Shown here: piece after piece, positions 1 to 8,550 of the stretch | Numbering within the stretch: the stretch's first letter is position 1 | Layout of the letters: the number at the start of each line of letters is the position of its first letter | Origin: Euperipatoides rowelli | Taxonomy: Eukaryota > Onychophora > Udeonychophora > Euonychophora > Peripatopsidae | Reading direction: 5' to 3' (one strand) | Length of the DNA: 10,062 nucleotides | Assembly: GCA_003024985.2 (NCBI GenBank) | Contig: PXIH01S0013375.1 | Translations under genes and position numbers: made by a program | The notes under the pieces: model-generated | Databases searched by the model: none | Seen by the model: the letters and a program-made list of their open reading frames with translations, nothing else | Told to the model about the DNA's origin: nothing

Positions 1-474
1 TTTTTGATTGAATTTTTTTTAAAAATAATTAAAGATTTGAAATTATTTTGTATTTGGTTTTCGATTGAAAATAAATTGCACTGAATTTAGCTAAATAACA
101 AAAAATCTTATTAAGCTAGTGTTTAAAATTCACCCCCCCCCCCTTTTTGATTGTTAGAATAATTTTGTTTGGACATTTTTTTGCATTTATAATGTTCATT
201 TTAAATAAAATTATAAAGTAGTATTTGAAATACATATGAATGTTGTTGTTTTTTAAACAAAAATTGAGTTTAGTTTATTATTTTGTTTTCGGTTTAATTT
301 TTCCGATCCAGTTTGATTTTCCTCATCCTATCATCCTCCCTTATCAAACACTATTGGAAACTTGATTTAGTCTATCAAACATAAAGTACAGTCATTTTTC
401 ACTAAAAAAAAGTAGTAAAGCATTATCTAAATATGAAAAAATACGCTAATATGTAAATTTTATTTTAAACTCAC
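1..474 (-). other. Intron sequence downstream of ATG9 exon E (3' part of the gene, none recognised)
   Basis: AT-rich sequence with long A/T runs and a C11 tract at 133-143. It begins with the GTGAGT donor of exon E on the minus strand. I see no further ATG9 exon. A minus-strand stretch at about 305-345 has modest GC and a possible upstream AG, but short frames with stops and no ATG9 similarity. The remaining C-terminal exon or exons and the 3' UTR are presumably beyond position 1. Confidence 0.6.
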
Positions 475-566
475 TTCATGTCCTAGAGATGACATAGAAT
501 GTAAAGACTCGTACAAAGGATTATTATCACCGGGAATAGTGTACAACATAGCTGCATCTCTTTGAA
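475..566 (-). CDS. ATG9: ATG9 exon E (KEQVQRD and start of C-terminal tail)
   Basis: 92 nt, 31 codons counting the split valine, ending in phase 0. The acceptor is ttttatttcag, and the donor is GAA|GTGAGT. It encodes QRDAAMLYTIPGDNNP and then LYESLHSMSSLGHE. VQRD is conserved in animal ATG9; the following Ser-rich tail is variable in the family, so homology there is not checkable by eye. If the donor is not used, the frame continues only four codons (VSLK) to a TAA at 460-462, which would be an early end. I prefer splicing, because the donor is strong and ATG9 proteins normally carry a longer tail. Confidence 0.85.
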
Positions 567-3500
567 CTGAAATAAAATAATTTAAAACAATACATCAATT
601 AAGTTTTTTTTTTTTTTTTTAATAATAATTTGATTTTAAAAAACAGAATATATTCTTGTATTATTAAGATCAAATTAAAAAATAAAATCCAGACAATTTT
701 TCAAATGTTTCTATAAACATTTATACATAGGGATTGGATATTTTAAATCACATTTAATTTTTGATTATATTGAAAACATAAACAAAAAAAAAAATTGATG
801 ATCTAAATTAATTTGTTGTGTGCTAGAGCAGTAATGCACAATCTGGAGGTCGTCAAAATATCAAGAAAAACTCCCTTACAAAAAGTGACATTCTTTTTTT
901 TTAAAGATAGTAATCGGGTAATTTTCTTCTATTTCATTTATTAAGAACCGATATCAACTTGTCTAATATATTAAAAAAAAAATATTAAAATAAATAATAA
1001 GTGATAATATTTGTCAGCATAAAAAAAAAACAAGAATTCCTATTAAAATAAATAGGTGGAGGATCCCAAAAATTTATCATTTTAAAGGTAATTGGAATTA
1101 CAACAATTAGCACTGCTTTATTAGAGGGAGAATTATAAAATACAAATTGTTTGGAGAAATGAATGTTATTAAAAAACAGGTATTTTATTTTAAGACTTTA
1201 GAAATTTTTTTCCAACTTTTTTAAAAAAAATGTACAATCTTTCCATTAATATTTATACAATTAGGCTACAATAGAATCAATAAAATACAGACTGTAAAAG
1301 CAAATAGTAAACTAAATAATAAAATATTTTGTCGAAATAAACTTTTATATCAGATCAGGTTTTTGCTATATCGTCCGTTCCAACACTTATTACTGTATGT
1401 CTGTATATATACAGCACATACAATATATACTGTATACTGTAGCCTAAGGGATTTTGCGGTGAAGTCAAGACCGGCGCCCTTGGTGAATTACCTTTTGCCC
1501 GCCTTATCAAGAAATCGACACACCAACACATTCGAAATTACAAAATAGTAATATACTTACATTATTTACAGTATGTAAAAAAAAAAAAAAGTTACTAAGT
1601 AATATTTATTGCCACTAAATAATATTACGTTATTTATAGTATTAGAGATGTAATAATCTTAATATATAAAAGACAAAATTTGTATGTATGTTTATATCCA
1701 ATAATTCTAACCAACTTCTACAAGTATTAGAAAGCGGATATTTGGTATGATGATAGTTTAGGCACTCATACTGACCAGAAAAATCTGAAAACGCCAAATT
1801 TAGTTACGGTTGATTTTTAATTAATTAAAAACTCTTAAAATGACTAAGGCGCCTCTGGTGATAAAAGTATGCAACTTTTACAAAGGAAACGTATTGGAAG
1901 CTTTTTGTCATTTTACCGTGTTTGAAAAATCTTTAAAATTTTTAACTTCAAAGTAATTTTTAAGGGGGAAAAAAATGGGNGGGGGGGGGGGATGCCATGG
2001 CAATGGCGGGTAATGGACACCCGGGCAACGCGCTGGGGAGATGTTATAAAATGGCCGGGCAACTACGGGGAATGGACCACTGAGCAACAGGACAGGGTTA
2101 AATTAAGGGAGGGAGATTGGAATTAAGGGAGGGTGGCGGTAATGGACACCCGGACAATGCCGGGTGGATGTTCTAAAATGGCCGGGCAATGACGGAGAAT
2201 GGACCACCGGGCAACGGGACAGCCTGAATTAAAGAAGGGAGATTGGGATTAAGGGCGGCTGGCATTAAAGAGGAGAGTAGGTTTAAGGGAGGGTGATATT
2301 AAGGGAGGGAGGGTAGGCTACGGGAGGGAAATGTTCTTTTATGGCCGGGCAATGGACACCCGGGCAACGCTGGAGGGGGAGATGTTCTAAAATGGCTGGG
2401 CAACGCCGGGTAATTATGCTAGTCTTTTATAAAGTGCAATTTAAAAAATATTTTGTGGTGACATCCCCCAGATTCTGACACCCTAGGCGGCTTACTAGTT
2501 CGTCTATATGGTCGTGCCAGCCCTGGGTGAGGCAATATATTTTCTCAATTGTCAAAATGATCCTAAATGAAATATTAGATAGCCTATAGAGTGAGGCACA
2601 CACAAAAAAATAAAAATTTCTACAATCATTCTACTTAAAAACTGAGCTTTAATAAATTGTTACAAGGAAAATATATCAATTTCATTTTTTAAAAAATATG
2701 ACCTCTAAACCCTTCCACTTGGCTAGCATTTTCTTTGAGTAATCAAAGTGGCTACTTGTTTATCAACACCGGTACATCAGCTGCTAAAGACAATTACAGT
2801 AGGCCTACTTGTCAAAACGGCTCTTAGAAAACTAAAGTTGACGGCCAGGGATATTGCGATCTCACCTATTTAAATTGAAGTAGTGCTTTACAAATTCAAG
2901 GATTTTATTTATTTCCTGTCAAGTACTGCATCTTTGAAGTTTATTAAAAAGTGTACAAGCCTATATGCATCTTCATGGTACTTGATTGCCACCAAGATTA
3001 CATTTTTTTTTCACTAAGTCCATTTTAGGACTCCCAAATCCTCATAAATAGAAATCTAATTGTTTATTTAAGGTATGACTGTGTTTTGTTTAGTTTGAAT
3101 GTGTTTTCTAATAAGTTTTAAATGTTAGGCCTATTTGTAATACTTTTTCTAGTACTTAGTAAATTACGAGATTCTAGGCTGCAAGCCTTAAATAAAATAC
3201 GTTGAACCAAAATACGCGCCATATAACGTCACTGCGATCAAATTCCACCAAGCGACATAAAACCGAGTTACGTTTTCTCTAGTATGTTTCATGCAAAAAA
3301 AAAAAAAATGTGAGTTTATATCCTACAAGTCAAGTTTCGCTTCAGACCTAGTGTACTTTTTTTTTAAAAATAACTTAGTAAAAATACTAAAAAGTAACCA
3401 CTTTTAAAACTTTTTGCACAGTTTTTAAGCTAAATGATTATATTTTTAGAAAATTAAAAAAAAAACTTTCAATTTTTTTTTTTTTTGCGATTTTGACAAA

Positions 3501-6500
3501 AAAAAAAAAAAATCTAAATAGAGGACTCGTTGCGTTGTACTGTGTGAAAATTTCCCAATTTCCCCAGTCTACACATCTCTCTTCTCCCTCCCAATAAAAA
3601 CACTTCGATAGCAATGGAATTTTTTGAGCTTACCATATACCTTTTTTTCTACAAAAACAGTTGTATCTTGGACTATTGATATATTGCTAAATTAAATTTT
3701 ACAAATAGTCAAGAAAATTTAATTAAACTCCCCAACTAATATCACTTTATTTTTATTTTACCATCTGAACATGCAATCAAGTGATGGTTTGATTACACAA
3801 TTTTTATACACTCACATCCTTTTCTTGTCCTGAAATACTTTTAAAAATACACAAAAGAAAAAATTAAAAAAAAAAAAAGATTATTACCTTGTTCTTTAAT
3901 ATCATTAATAAACATACTACACTCTTCAGGAGGTTTCCATTCAGGATTAGTTAACTGTAAATAATTAACAGATAGAAAAACAGATTACATTGAGGTTTTA
4001 AACATTTAATTTCAAATATTTTAAAACATCTTATTTATCGACAAATCTAGCAAGCAGTATAACAATATGCTTTTGCACCCTTTATTAAAAAAAATAAGTG
4101 ATAGATAGCATGAAATCATATCTTGTAGGCTGCCTTTTGTGATTGGACTGGCTGGAGGGTGAATTAATTAACGATGTAAATCAATTTTAAAATAAAACAA
4201 AAATTAATATTTTGGCTTTACAGCTTTACATTCATTAAATTAAAGCTACAATCAACCCAATCATTAAAATTTCACCTCTACGCCCTTATTCCAATCATCA
4301 AAATAATTAGAAGTATTTTTAGTAGTTGTAAAATTTATTTACCTGTTCTCCCCTTCTATTGTTTAATTAAATAATTGTTATAGAACTCGTACAGTATACT
4401 ATATCAAATCCAAAAATATTGTAGGAACTACTGTATATAGCCTAATATTTTCCGTTGGTTAAAAATATTGCTTCCAGTCTTCTATACTGGAAAAAGTTTC
4501 CTATTCTGGTCTGAATTATATTATTTAAAATTTTTTTTATCTATGGAAATTTTTATTTTAATAATTTATTCAGAAAAATCTTATACTAAAATATAGTACA
4601 ACCAAAGAAAGTCATACAAAAAGTTTATAAAACCAATAAAATATATAATGCAAATATCTATTGCAATGGTTAACCATAGATTATTTTACTAATTTCAATC
4701 AAAATTTTATATAAAACTGTAATATAATTAAAATTGAGAGATGCTCTTGAATGATGACACGTCAGTTTATCGATTTTCAAATTAAAAAGTATAATAATAT
4801 TAAATACAGTATGTCGTCTCGCCATACATTGACAGAACCATGAATACTTCACAATATATCAGAGCTGTTTTATACAACCCTATTCTCAATGGTTATGCCA
4901 CTGTCTGTAATGCTATACTAAGAATTATTCAAGATTTTTATGCTTCTGCATTAAGGAATTCGGGAATCCTATTGTGATCCATATTTTAAAAAAAAAAACA
5001 AGTGTTTTCTGTATATTTACAATACTTACAATAAAATGCATTAGTGATAATTCAACTTTCCCATCTTCTCCTTGCTCATATTGACTTGCTTCAGTTTTAA
5101 CATTATCTTGCCACTTTAAAAAAAAAATGCAAAATAAAATTTCTAAAAAAAATAATTCAAAAATTAATTTTAATTACTGTCGATATATTAAAAATGGGGT
5201 ATCAAAACCAGTGCCAAAAGCTAGAGAAACAAGTGCATTTTCTTCAAATGCTAATATGCAAAGCCTGTCAAAATTATTTTACTTCCCCCCCCCCCATGAC
5301 AGATCAGCAGAGGTATAGAGAATTGGACAATATCTATAAACAATGTGTGTTCATATATATATAATCCAACTTTTTAACATAAGCCCTAACCTACTTATCC
5401 TCTACATCAGGGGTTCCCAACCTTTTTGCACCCTAGAGCACATTCTAAAATACCAGTAGAGTGGCAAGCACTATTTCGATAAATTTTACGTAGCTTAGGT
5501 CAACTATTTCCGGAATGACGAAAATAGATGTGCAGATGTTAAAAATGCAGTATATTGACGATTATATAACGTGCTCATTAGTGTTTTATGATCATCTCAA
5601 TTTGGCCGTCCTCATGCATTGCACTCAAGTTTGTCCACATTAACTTGGCACAAAACGTAGAATACAAGAAAACTGACGCCTAAAATTGGTTGCCTAACCA
5701 CTCACAATCTAAATCAATGGGATCCGGGCACTACCAAGTTAATGCAGACAAGCTTTTGTTTTGTGGCCGAACAGCGGTGGGCACATGCAAATTGGTTGAC
5801 AGCCGCCATAGTGCCCGCAGGCACTGGATTGGGAACCCCTGCTTTACATTATCCCTTTTTGTCTATGCATTTGTTGAAAATTAGAAATTATATCAGTAAA
5901 AATTTAATAATACCAGATAATACACTATCACTTTCTTAAATTACAGGCAAGTTATTTAATCTTTATTAGATAGCAACACTACAACACAGAGTTCATTTGA
6001 GCCCAGCTTAGTTAGAAGGTGGGGGGAGGGGCTGAAATGGCTGTAGCCTGGTCCCATGTCCAATAGGGGTTCCCTGGGCCTCTAAAGCTATAGCTATAAC
6101 AATTTTTTAATAAAAAAGAAATCTAAATAAAATAAAAGCTATCTAAAATCATGTGTTATAAGAATAATATAAACAATGATTTACCCAATATGTACTGCAC
6201 ATCACTTTAAGGCTGTATTTATATTTGCGGTATATCACTAATTGCAAATCAGAAAGGACAAACTCAAAATTAGAGGTGGTGCTATAATCTTTGTAGAACC
6301 AAAAGTTCATTTCCAAGATATCTTCTTCGAGACATATCTTGGGAGGAAGCAGTAAGGGTTAATGGTGACTCACCTGAGATCACCAGCCCTGGTCACTTAA
6401 TGTCTTAACTAGGCTCTGATCATCTGCATATACCGTATATCATCAAATATCAATATTACATCCCTTCCTCACACTAATTTTTCTGGTTATAAAAAAAAAT

Positions 6501-7772
6501 CATTATCATAAGTATCATGTTTTTAATTTGTCTAGATTTCTATAATAAATCCATATTCTCTTCTTCTCTCTAAACTATTAGCTCATTAATAAAAATAAAT
6601 TCGACAAATATGGTATTTTCCAATGTATCACAGATATTGGAAAAGCACTATAAATTTTTGTCAATAGTGCATTGGGGAAGTATTGTATATCAAGAGTTGG
6701 CATAAATAGTCACATGGCAAGTTAAACTTGTGTGTGTAGAAATACTGAATTTAAAATCTAATCTATTTACGTGAAGGGAAAACTTTGAATCCCTTTTTAA
6801 GCATGTTTGCGCACACGGAGTGTGATATTCGGCAGAGTAAGTTTATATGGAGAGGGAGTGCAATAGCTAAAATTTATATAATAAAATTAAAACATTCATT
6901 GTTTAACGTTGTGGCGGCTTTTTACAAAGGAAATTTTCTTATTGGTCGAATTTCGTGGCTTTTTACAAAGGAAATTTTCTTATTGGTCGAATTTCGTGGC
7001 TTTTTACAATGGAAATTTTCTTATTGGTTGAATTTCGACCAACACTGGATTACTAGTATTTTATAAATAGTCTAATTACAGAGCCCTTATATTAAAAAAA
7101 TTTTAACAAGAAAACCTAATATTAACTGAATAAAAAGAATCTTCAATAAAGATCAAATAGAAATGGTAGTAAAGGGTGTGACTGATTGAACAAATTATTA
7201 GATTATACACACACTAAAGCAAAAAAGTGATGCATTTACTTGTGGCTGACCAGTGACCAGCCCGATTGTGATTTTGATATTTGGTTACACACGGCTCATT
7301 TTTTCTATTACCTGTGGATTTCCATGTTTTCTAAGATCCATTTGAGCAAAAGAACAAACGTCACCAACTCCTTGCACATCAACTGTGAAATTTCTAAAGA
7401 AGTCTACTATGTCTAGGGCTTTCTGACGAACAAAGAATATTAAAATCAACGGGGTAACGATTGGGCTGACTAATTCCTCCATAACATGGACCTAGAATTA
7501 TCATAAAAAAGATCTCAAATCAATCTTTTAAAAAAAAAAATAAACTGACTAAACATCAACATTAAATGAAAATCGTGCTGACATAATATGCAAAATATAT
7601 TTATTTCTCCTAAAATAGATAAAAAGATATTACTTACAATTGTATAGTGGAAGACTTGAGCAAATTCATTTCGTACTTGGGTGGTGTGGGCATTTCCTTT
7701 CCATGAGTCAGGAATGTAGTGAATTTCCGCCACAACATTCATCATTCTTTTCTCAGGACACCATACTAAGTT
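475..7772 (-). CDS. ATG9: ATG9 autophagy lipid scramblase, C-terminal half, five exons (partial at both ends)
   Basis: This is the overall gene entry; the exons have their own entries. The CDS is complement(join 475-566, 3888-3954, 5030-5113, 7312-7491, 7638-7772), 558 nt or 186 codons, with all splice phases compatible (0, 0, 0, 1). Seen directly: the motifs WCPEKR, HYIPDSWKGNAH, EELVSPIVTP, DFFRNFTV, GVGDVCSFAQMD, ELSLMHF, TNPEWKPP and KEQVQRD occur in the order found in animal ATG9. Known of the family: ATG9 is the multi-pass membrane protein of the core autophagy machinery, a homotrimeric phospholipid scramblase on Golgi/endosome-derived vesicles that works with the lipid-transfer protein ATG2 during phagophore growth. 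Animal ATG9 is about 800-900 residues, so this is roughly the stretch after the main transmembrane helices plus the start of the cytosolic tail. No frameshift or internal stop breaks it, so it looks functional. Paralogue (ATG9A-like or B-like) cannot be decided; an invertebrate single copy is expected. Confidence 0.93.
1657..2422 (+). mobile_element. Non-autonomous Helitron, 766 bp, both ends recognised
   Basis: The 5' end is TC after a host A (1656), followed by TTAATATATAAAAGAC and AAATTTGTATGTATG. This resembles the 5' end of a widespread animal Helitron group (recalled pattern: TCTATATATATAAA..., then TTTGTATGTATGT). The 3' end is CTAG (2419-2422) followed by host T (2423), preceded by the hairpin-type sequence GGGCAACGCCGGG eight bases upstream. 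TC...CTRR ends with insertion between A and T and no target duplication are the diagnostic Helitron features. There is no Rep or helicase coding, so it would depend on a helper. Its middle (about 1995-2400) is a GC/purine-rich repeat array, listed separately, with an unresolved base (N) at 1980 in a G run. Family assignment is from memory of the end sequences. Confidence 0.8.
2006..2410 (+). repeat. Minisatellite inside the Helitron: repeated end-module with purine-rich spacers
   Basis: Three copies of a module beginning AATGGACACC(CGG) and containing CCCGGGCAACGC, GGGGAGATGTTCTAAAATGG and CCGGGCAA-type blocks start at 2012, 2141 and 2351. The first two are 129 bp apart. Between modules lie AATTAAGGGAGGG(AGATTGG)-type purine-rich stretches, themselves repeated several times (2100-2135, 2225-2310). 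The last module runs directly into the Helitron 3' hairpin and CTAG, so the array looks like amplification of the element's own 3' end. Strong strand asymmetry (G-rich on plus) makes this the most GC-rich part of the window. Confidence 0.85.
2425..2524 (+). mobile_element. Probable degenerate end of a hAT-like DNA transposon/MITE
   Basis: The sequence ACACCCTAGGCGGC...TAGTTCG...GTGCCAGCCCTG resembles, from memory, the terminal part of common animal DNA elements with CCCTAGGCG...CGCCTAGTTCG blocks and CAGGGCCGGC-type terminal repeats. Read on the minus strand it would start CAGGGCTGGCACG at 2524. It begins within a few bases of the Helitron 3' end, and no matching opposite end was found on either side, so it is a fragment. 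No target duplication could be tested. Confidence 0.45.
3888..3954 (-). CDS. ATG9: ATG9 exon D (LTNPEWKPP block)
   Basis: 67 nt, 22 codons plus one base, starting in phase 0 and ending in phase 1. The acceptor is aattatttacag, and the donor is CAAG|GTAATA. It encodes LTNPEWKPPEECSMFINDIK followed by EQ and the first base of a valine codon. The TNP.W.PP...F...IKEQ pattern is the ATG9 stretch directly after ELSLMHF. The split valine is completed by the first two bases of exon E (G+TT), restoring the family motif KEQVQRD across a 3321 bp intron. The exon is too short to appear as an ORF on its own. Confidence 0.9.
3955..5029 (-). other. ATG9: ATG9 intron between exons C and D
   Basis: 1075 bp, phase 0, donor GTAAGT and acceptor tttacag. 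The sequence is AT-rich, with TACAGTATACTATA and TACTGTATATAGCCTA words near 4390-4443. A minus-strand open frame at 4670-4852 has no protein-like composition or similarity. I see no gene or recognisable mobile element. Confidence 0.75.
5030..5113 (-). CDS. ATG9: ATG9 exon C (acidic linker and ELSLMHF block)
   Basis: 84 nt, 28 codons, phase 0 at both ends. The acceptor is tttttttttaaag before TGG, and the donor is ATT|GTAAGT. It starts WQDNVKTEAS, runs through an acidic Q/E/D-rich piece (QYEQGEDGKV) and ends ELSLMHFI. Family members have a W, a variable linker with a Q..DGKTELSLMHF-type motif, then TNP.W at the same place. The match to the end of exon B (HGNPQ) and the start of exon D (LTNPEW) is continuous, so the 2198 bp intron upstream and the 1075 bp intron downstream are well supported. 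Confidence 0.92.
5408..5841. mobile_element. Non-autonomous hAT-type MITE, 434 bp, with target-site duplication
   Basis: The left end is CAGGGGTTCCCAACC and the right end, reverse-complemented, is CAGGGGTTCCCAATCC; the first 13 bases are identical. Flanks are CTCTACAT (5400-5407) and CTTTACAT (5842-5849), an 8 bp duplication with one mismatch that fits the hAT preference for T at position 2 and A at position 7. CAGGGGTTCCCAA is a widespread hAT terminal motif. Internally there is an inverted pair, ATTAACTTGG near 5639 and CCAAGTTAAT near 5734, and a GTGCCCGCAGGCAC hairpin near the right end (5811-5824). No transposase is encoded; the two short open frames (5690-5884 and 5742-5939) overrun the right end and are chance. 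Confidence 0.88.
6313..6342. repeat. Perfect 9 bp inverted repeat (hairpin-capable)
   Basis: CCAAGATAT at 6313-6321 pairs with ATATCTTGG at 6334-6342, with a 12-base loop. About 20 bases further, TGGTGA (6363-6368) and TCACCA (6380-6385) form a second small inverted pair. The function is unknown; it could be a fragment of a palindromic repeat. Confidence 0.6.
6914..7036 (+). repeat. Three tandem copies of a 41 bp unit
   Basis: Copies start at 6914, 6955 and 6996. Each reads G(T/C)GGCTTTTTACAAAGG..., then TTTTCTTATTGGTCGAATTTC, with only a few substitutions (CGG for TGG in copy 1, AATGG for AAAGG and GGTTG for GGTCG in copy 3). Because three units total 123 bp, divisible by three, the array keeps one frame open and creates a spurious 93-codon ORF (6785-7066) on the plus strand. 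It lies in an ATG9 intron. Confidence 0.9.
7312..7491 (-). CDS. ATG9: ATG9 exon B (conserved core: SPIVTP and FFRNFTV segment)
   Basis: 180 nt, 60 codons, phase 0 at both ends. The acceptor reads taattctag before GTCCATGTT (VHV), and the donor is CAG|GTAATAG. This is the most conserved part in the window. It carries MEELVSPIVTPLILIF, a hydrophobic segment that is membrane-associated in the known ATG9 fold, then RQKALDIVDFFRNFTV and GVGDVCSFAQMDLRKHGNPQ, all signature ATG9 blocks. The next residue in the family is normally W, which is the first codon of exon C, confirming the junction. The intron separating it from exon A is only 146 bp (7492-7637), by far the shortest here. Confidence 0.95.
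7492..7637 (-). other. ATG9: Short ATG9 intron between exons A and B
   Basis: 146 bp, phase 0, with donor GTAAGTA and acceptor ttctag. It is AT-rich with an A/T run near 7530-7541. Retention would add about 40 in-frame residues beyond exon A (to the stop at 7515) and truncate the protein before the conserved core. Confidence 0.9.
7638..7772 (-). CDS. ATG9: ATG9 exon A (first ATG9 exon in the window)
   Basis: 135 nt, 45 codons, phase 0 at both ends. The acceptor is a T-rich tract ending gttgttag, and the donor is GTAAGTA directly after codon ATT. The exon begins NLVWCPEKRMMN, continues with HYIPDSWKGNAHTTQVRNEF and ends AQVFHYTI. Family members have the equivalent CPE..., HYMP..W.G.AH and R.EF...F.Y blocks just upstream of the EEL.SPI.TP segment, which is exactly what the next exon starts with. 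Upstream codons of the family (a membrane helix and a CR.FIPDE-type stretch) should sit in the preceding exon, which I did not find in this window. An ATG at 7743-7745 opens a reading frame here, but it is an internal methionine, not the start. Confidence 0.93.
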
Positions 7773-7843
7773 CTAACAACAAAAAAAAAGCAAGTTGAAA
7801 AACATCAGATTCCTTATACAGCAATCGTTGCTCAACACTGTTA

Positions 7844-7898
7844 ATCAGCACATAGCAGCGACCATAACACCATCAGCACATAGCGGCGACCATAACAC
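7844..7898 (+). repeat. 28 bp unit duplicated in tandem
   Basis: ATCAGCACATAGCAGCGACC followed by ATAACACC at 7844-7871 is repeated at 7872-7898 with one substitution (AGCGGC for AGCAGC). The repeat sits about 70 bases upstream of ATG9 exon A in transcript orientation, beyond its polypyrimidine tract, and is GC-richer than its flanks. Confidence 0.85.
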
Positions 7899-8466
7899 TT
7901 CTTAAAAAAGTAGTAGTAAAAACGTGCCTAAATAACCTTATAATAATTTAGTGTATATCACACTGTGTAATACAATTTAATACTGTATTACATATGCAAA
8001 AATGATTGCAAAAATATTCTAAACTAAATTATATGACAAGTCAAATGAAGATGCTATTTAAACGGTAGTTATGAATAAGCTATTTATTTTGATACAGAAT
8101 TTAAATTACTCCCGATAAGTAATTAATAAATATTTGCAGAAATAAAATTATAAAACATTAAAAAAGATGAGAGGGTAAACAATTCACAGATTAAACGTAA
8201 AAGCAACAAATCAATGACAAAATGAAAACATTAAAAAAAAAAAACAGGTAGCCATTGCAGAAATAAGTTAAAAACAGTGTGCTTTTATTTTATGTAATTT
8301 ATGTAATTTTTTTTACTAAGTGATTTGTTGTTGTGTGTTTGAAATAAATTAATTAAATTTCTGGAATTGATTTGTTAGTAAAATAAATGACAAGTTAATT
8401 GCACGAATCAAATATAAAAACAAATAAAGAATGGACTACAGTGAAAATAAATAAGCTACTTCATTT

Positions 8467-8550
8467 CTATTGGCTCAATTCCACAGCCAGGAGCCAATAG
8501 AATTTGACTGTCATCAGGAATCCTCTCGATCCTACTGCAAGACTATAAAA
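8467..8550 (+). promoter_or_regulatory. Promoter-like CCAAT palindrome plus TATA box, pointing right
   Basis: CTATTGGCTC (8467-8476) and GAGCCAATAG (8491-8500) form a perfect 10 bp inverted repeat, giving two CCAAT motifs in opposite orientation. TATAAAA follows at 8544-8550, about 50 bases on, the normal spacing for a CCAAT/TATA RNA polymerase II promoter; a start site would fall near 8575-8580. An ATG at 8570 opens only 30 codons to a stop at 8662. No known gene follows on the plus strand. It may be a cryptic promoter or part of a mobile element. Function is inferred from motifs only. Confidence 0.4.

Larger units (their letters stand above)
567..3887 (-). other. ATG9: ATG9 intron between exons D and E, hosting transposon insertions
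   Basis: 3321 bp intron in phase 1 (donor GTAATA, acceptor tttcag). It contains a Helitron (1657-2422) and a DNA-transposon end (to 2524), listed separately. The rest is AT-rich with many A and T homopolymers (for example near 3296-3308, 3475-3486 and 3499-3512) and no coding signal that I could support. Slightly GC-richer patches at about 1440-1540, 2700-2880 and 3195-3290 look like old repeat remnants, not exons. Confidence 0.8.
5114..7311 (-). other. ATG9: ATG9 intron between exons B and C, with a MITE and tandem repeat
   Basis: 2198 bp, phase 0, donor GTAATAG and acceptor ttaaag. It contains a hAT-type MITE (5408-5841), a 9 bp-arm inverted repeat (6313-6342) and a 41 bp tandem repeat (6914-7036), each listed separately, plus a C11 tract at 5285-5295. 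A G-rich patch at 6017-6085 was not assigned. No additional exon is needed, because the protein is continuous across exons B and C. Confidence 0.8.

Noticed and set aside
1363-1548. 61-codon plus-strand open frame
   Set aside because: It spans TATATAC/GTATAC simple repeats and a GC-richer patch, with no protein similarity. The minus strand here has a donor-like CAAAAG|GTAATT, but the ATG9 D-E junction is already continuous without it.
4670-4852. 60-codon minus-strand open frame
   Set aside because: It lies in the intron between exons C and D, has no ATG9 or other similarity, and low-complexity AT-rich codons.
5127-5318. 63-codon plus-strand open frame
   Set aside because: Lys/Asn/Ser-rich read-through of an A-rich tract next to exon C and a C11 run; no domain, and antisense to the ATG9 intron.
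5690-5939. Two overlapping plus-strand open frames of 64-65 codons
   Set aside because: Both lie mostly inside the hAT MITE and run across its right boundary into the flank, so they cannot be a transposase or host gene.
6365-6420. Minus-strand CTCAG|GTGAGT donor-like site suggesting an extra exon
   Set aside because: All three frames immediately upstream contain stops, and exons B and C join without it.
6785-7066. 93-codon plus-strand open frame
   Set aside because: It is kept open by a 41 bp x 3 tandem repeat (123 bp, divisible by three) within an ATG9 intron. It has repetitive protein content and no recognisable domain.
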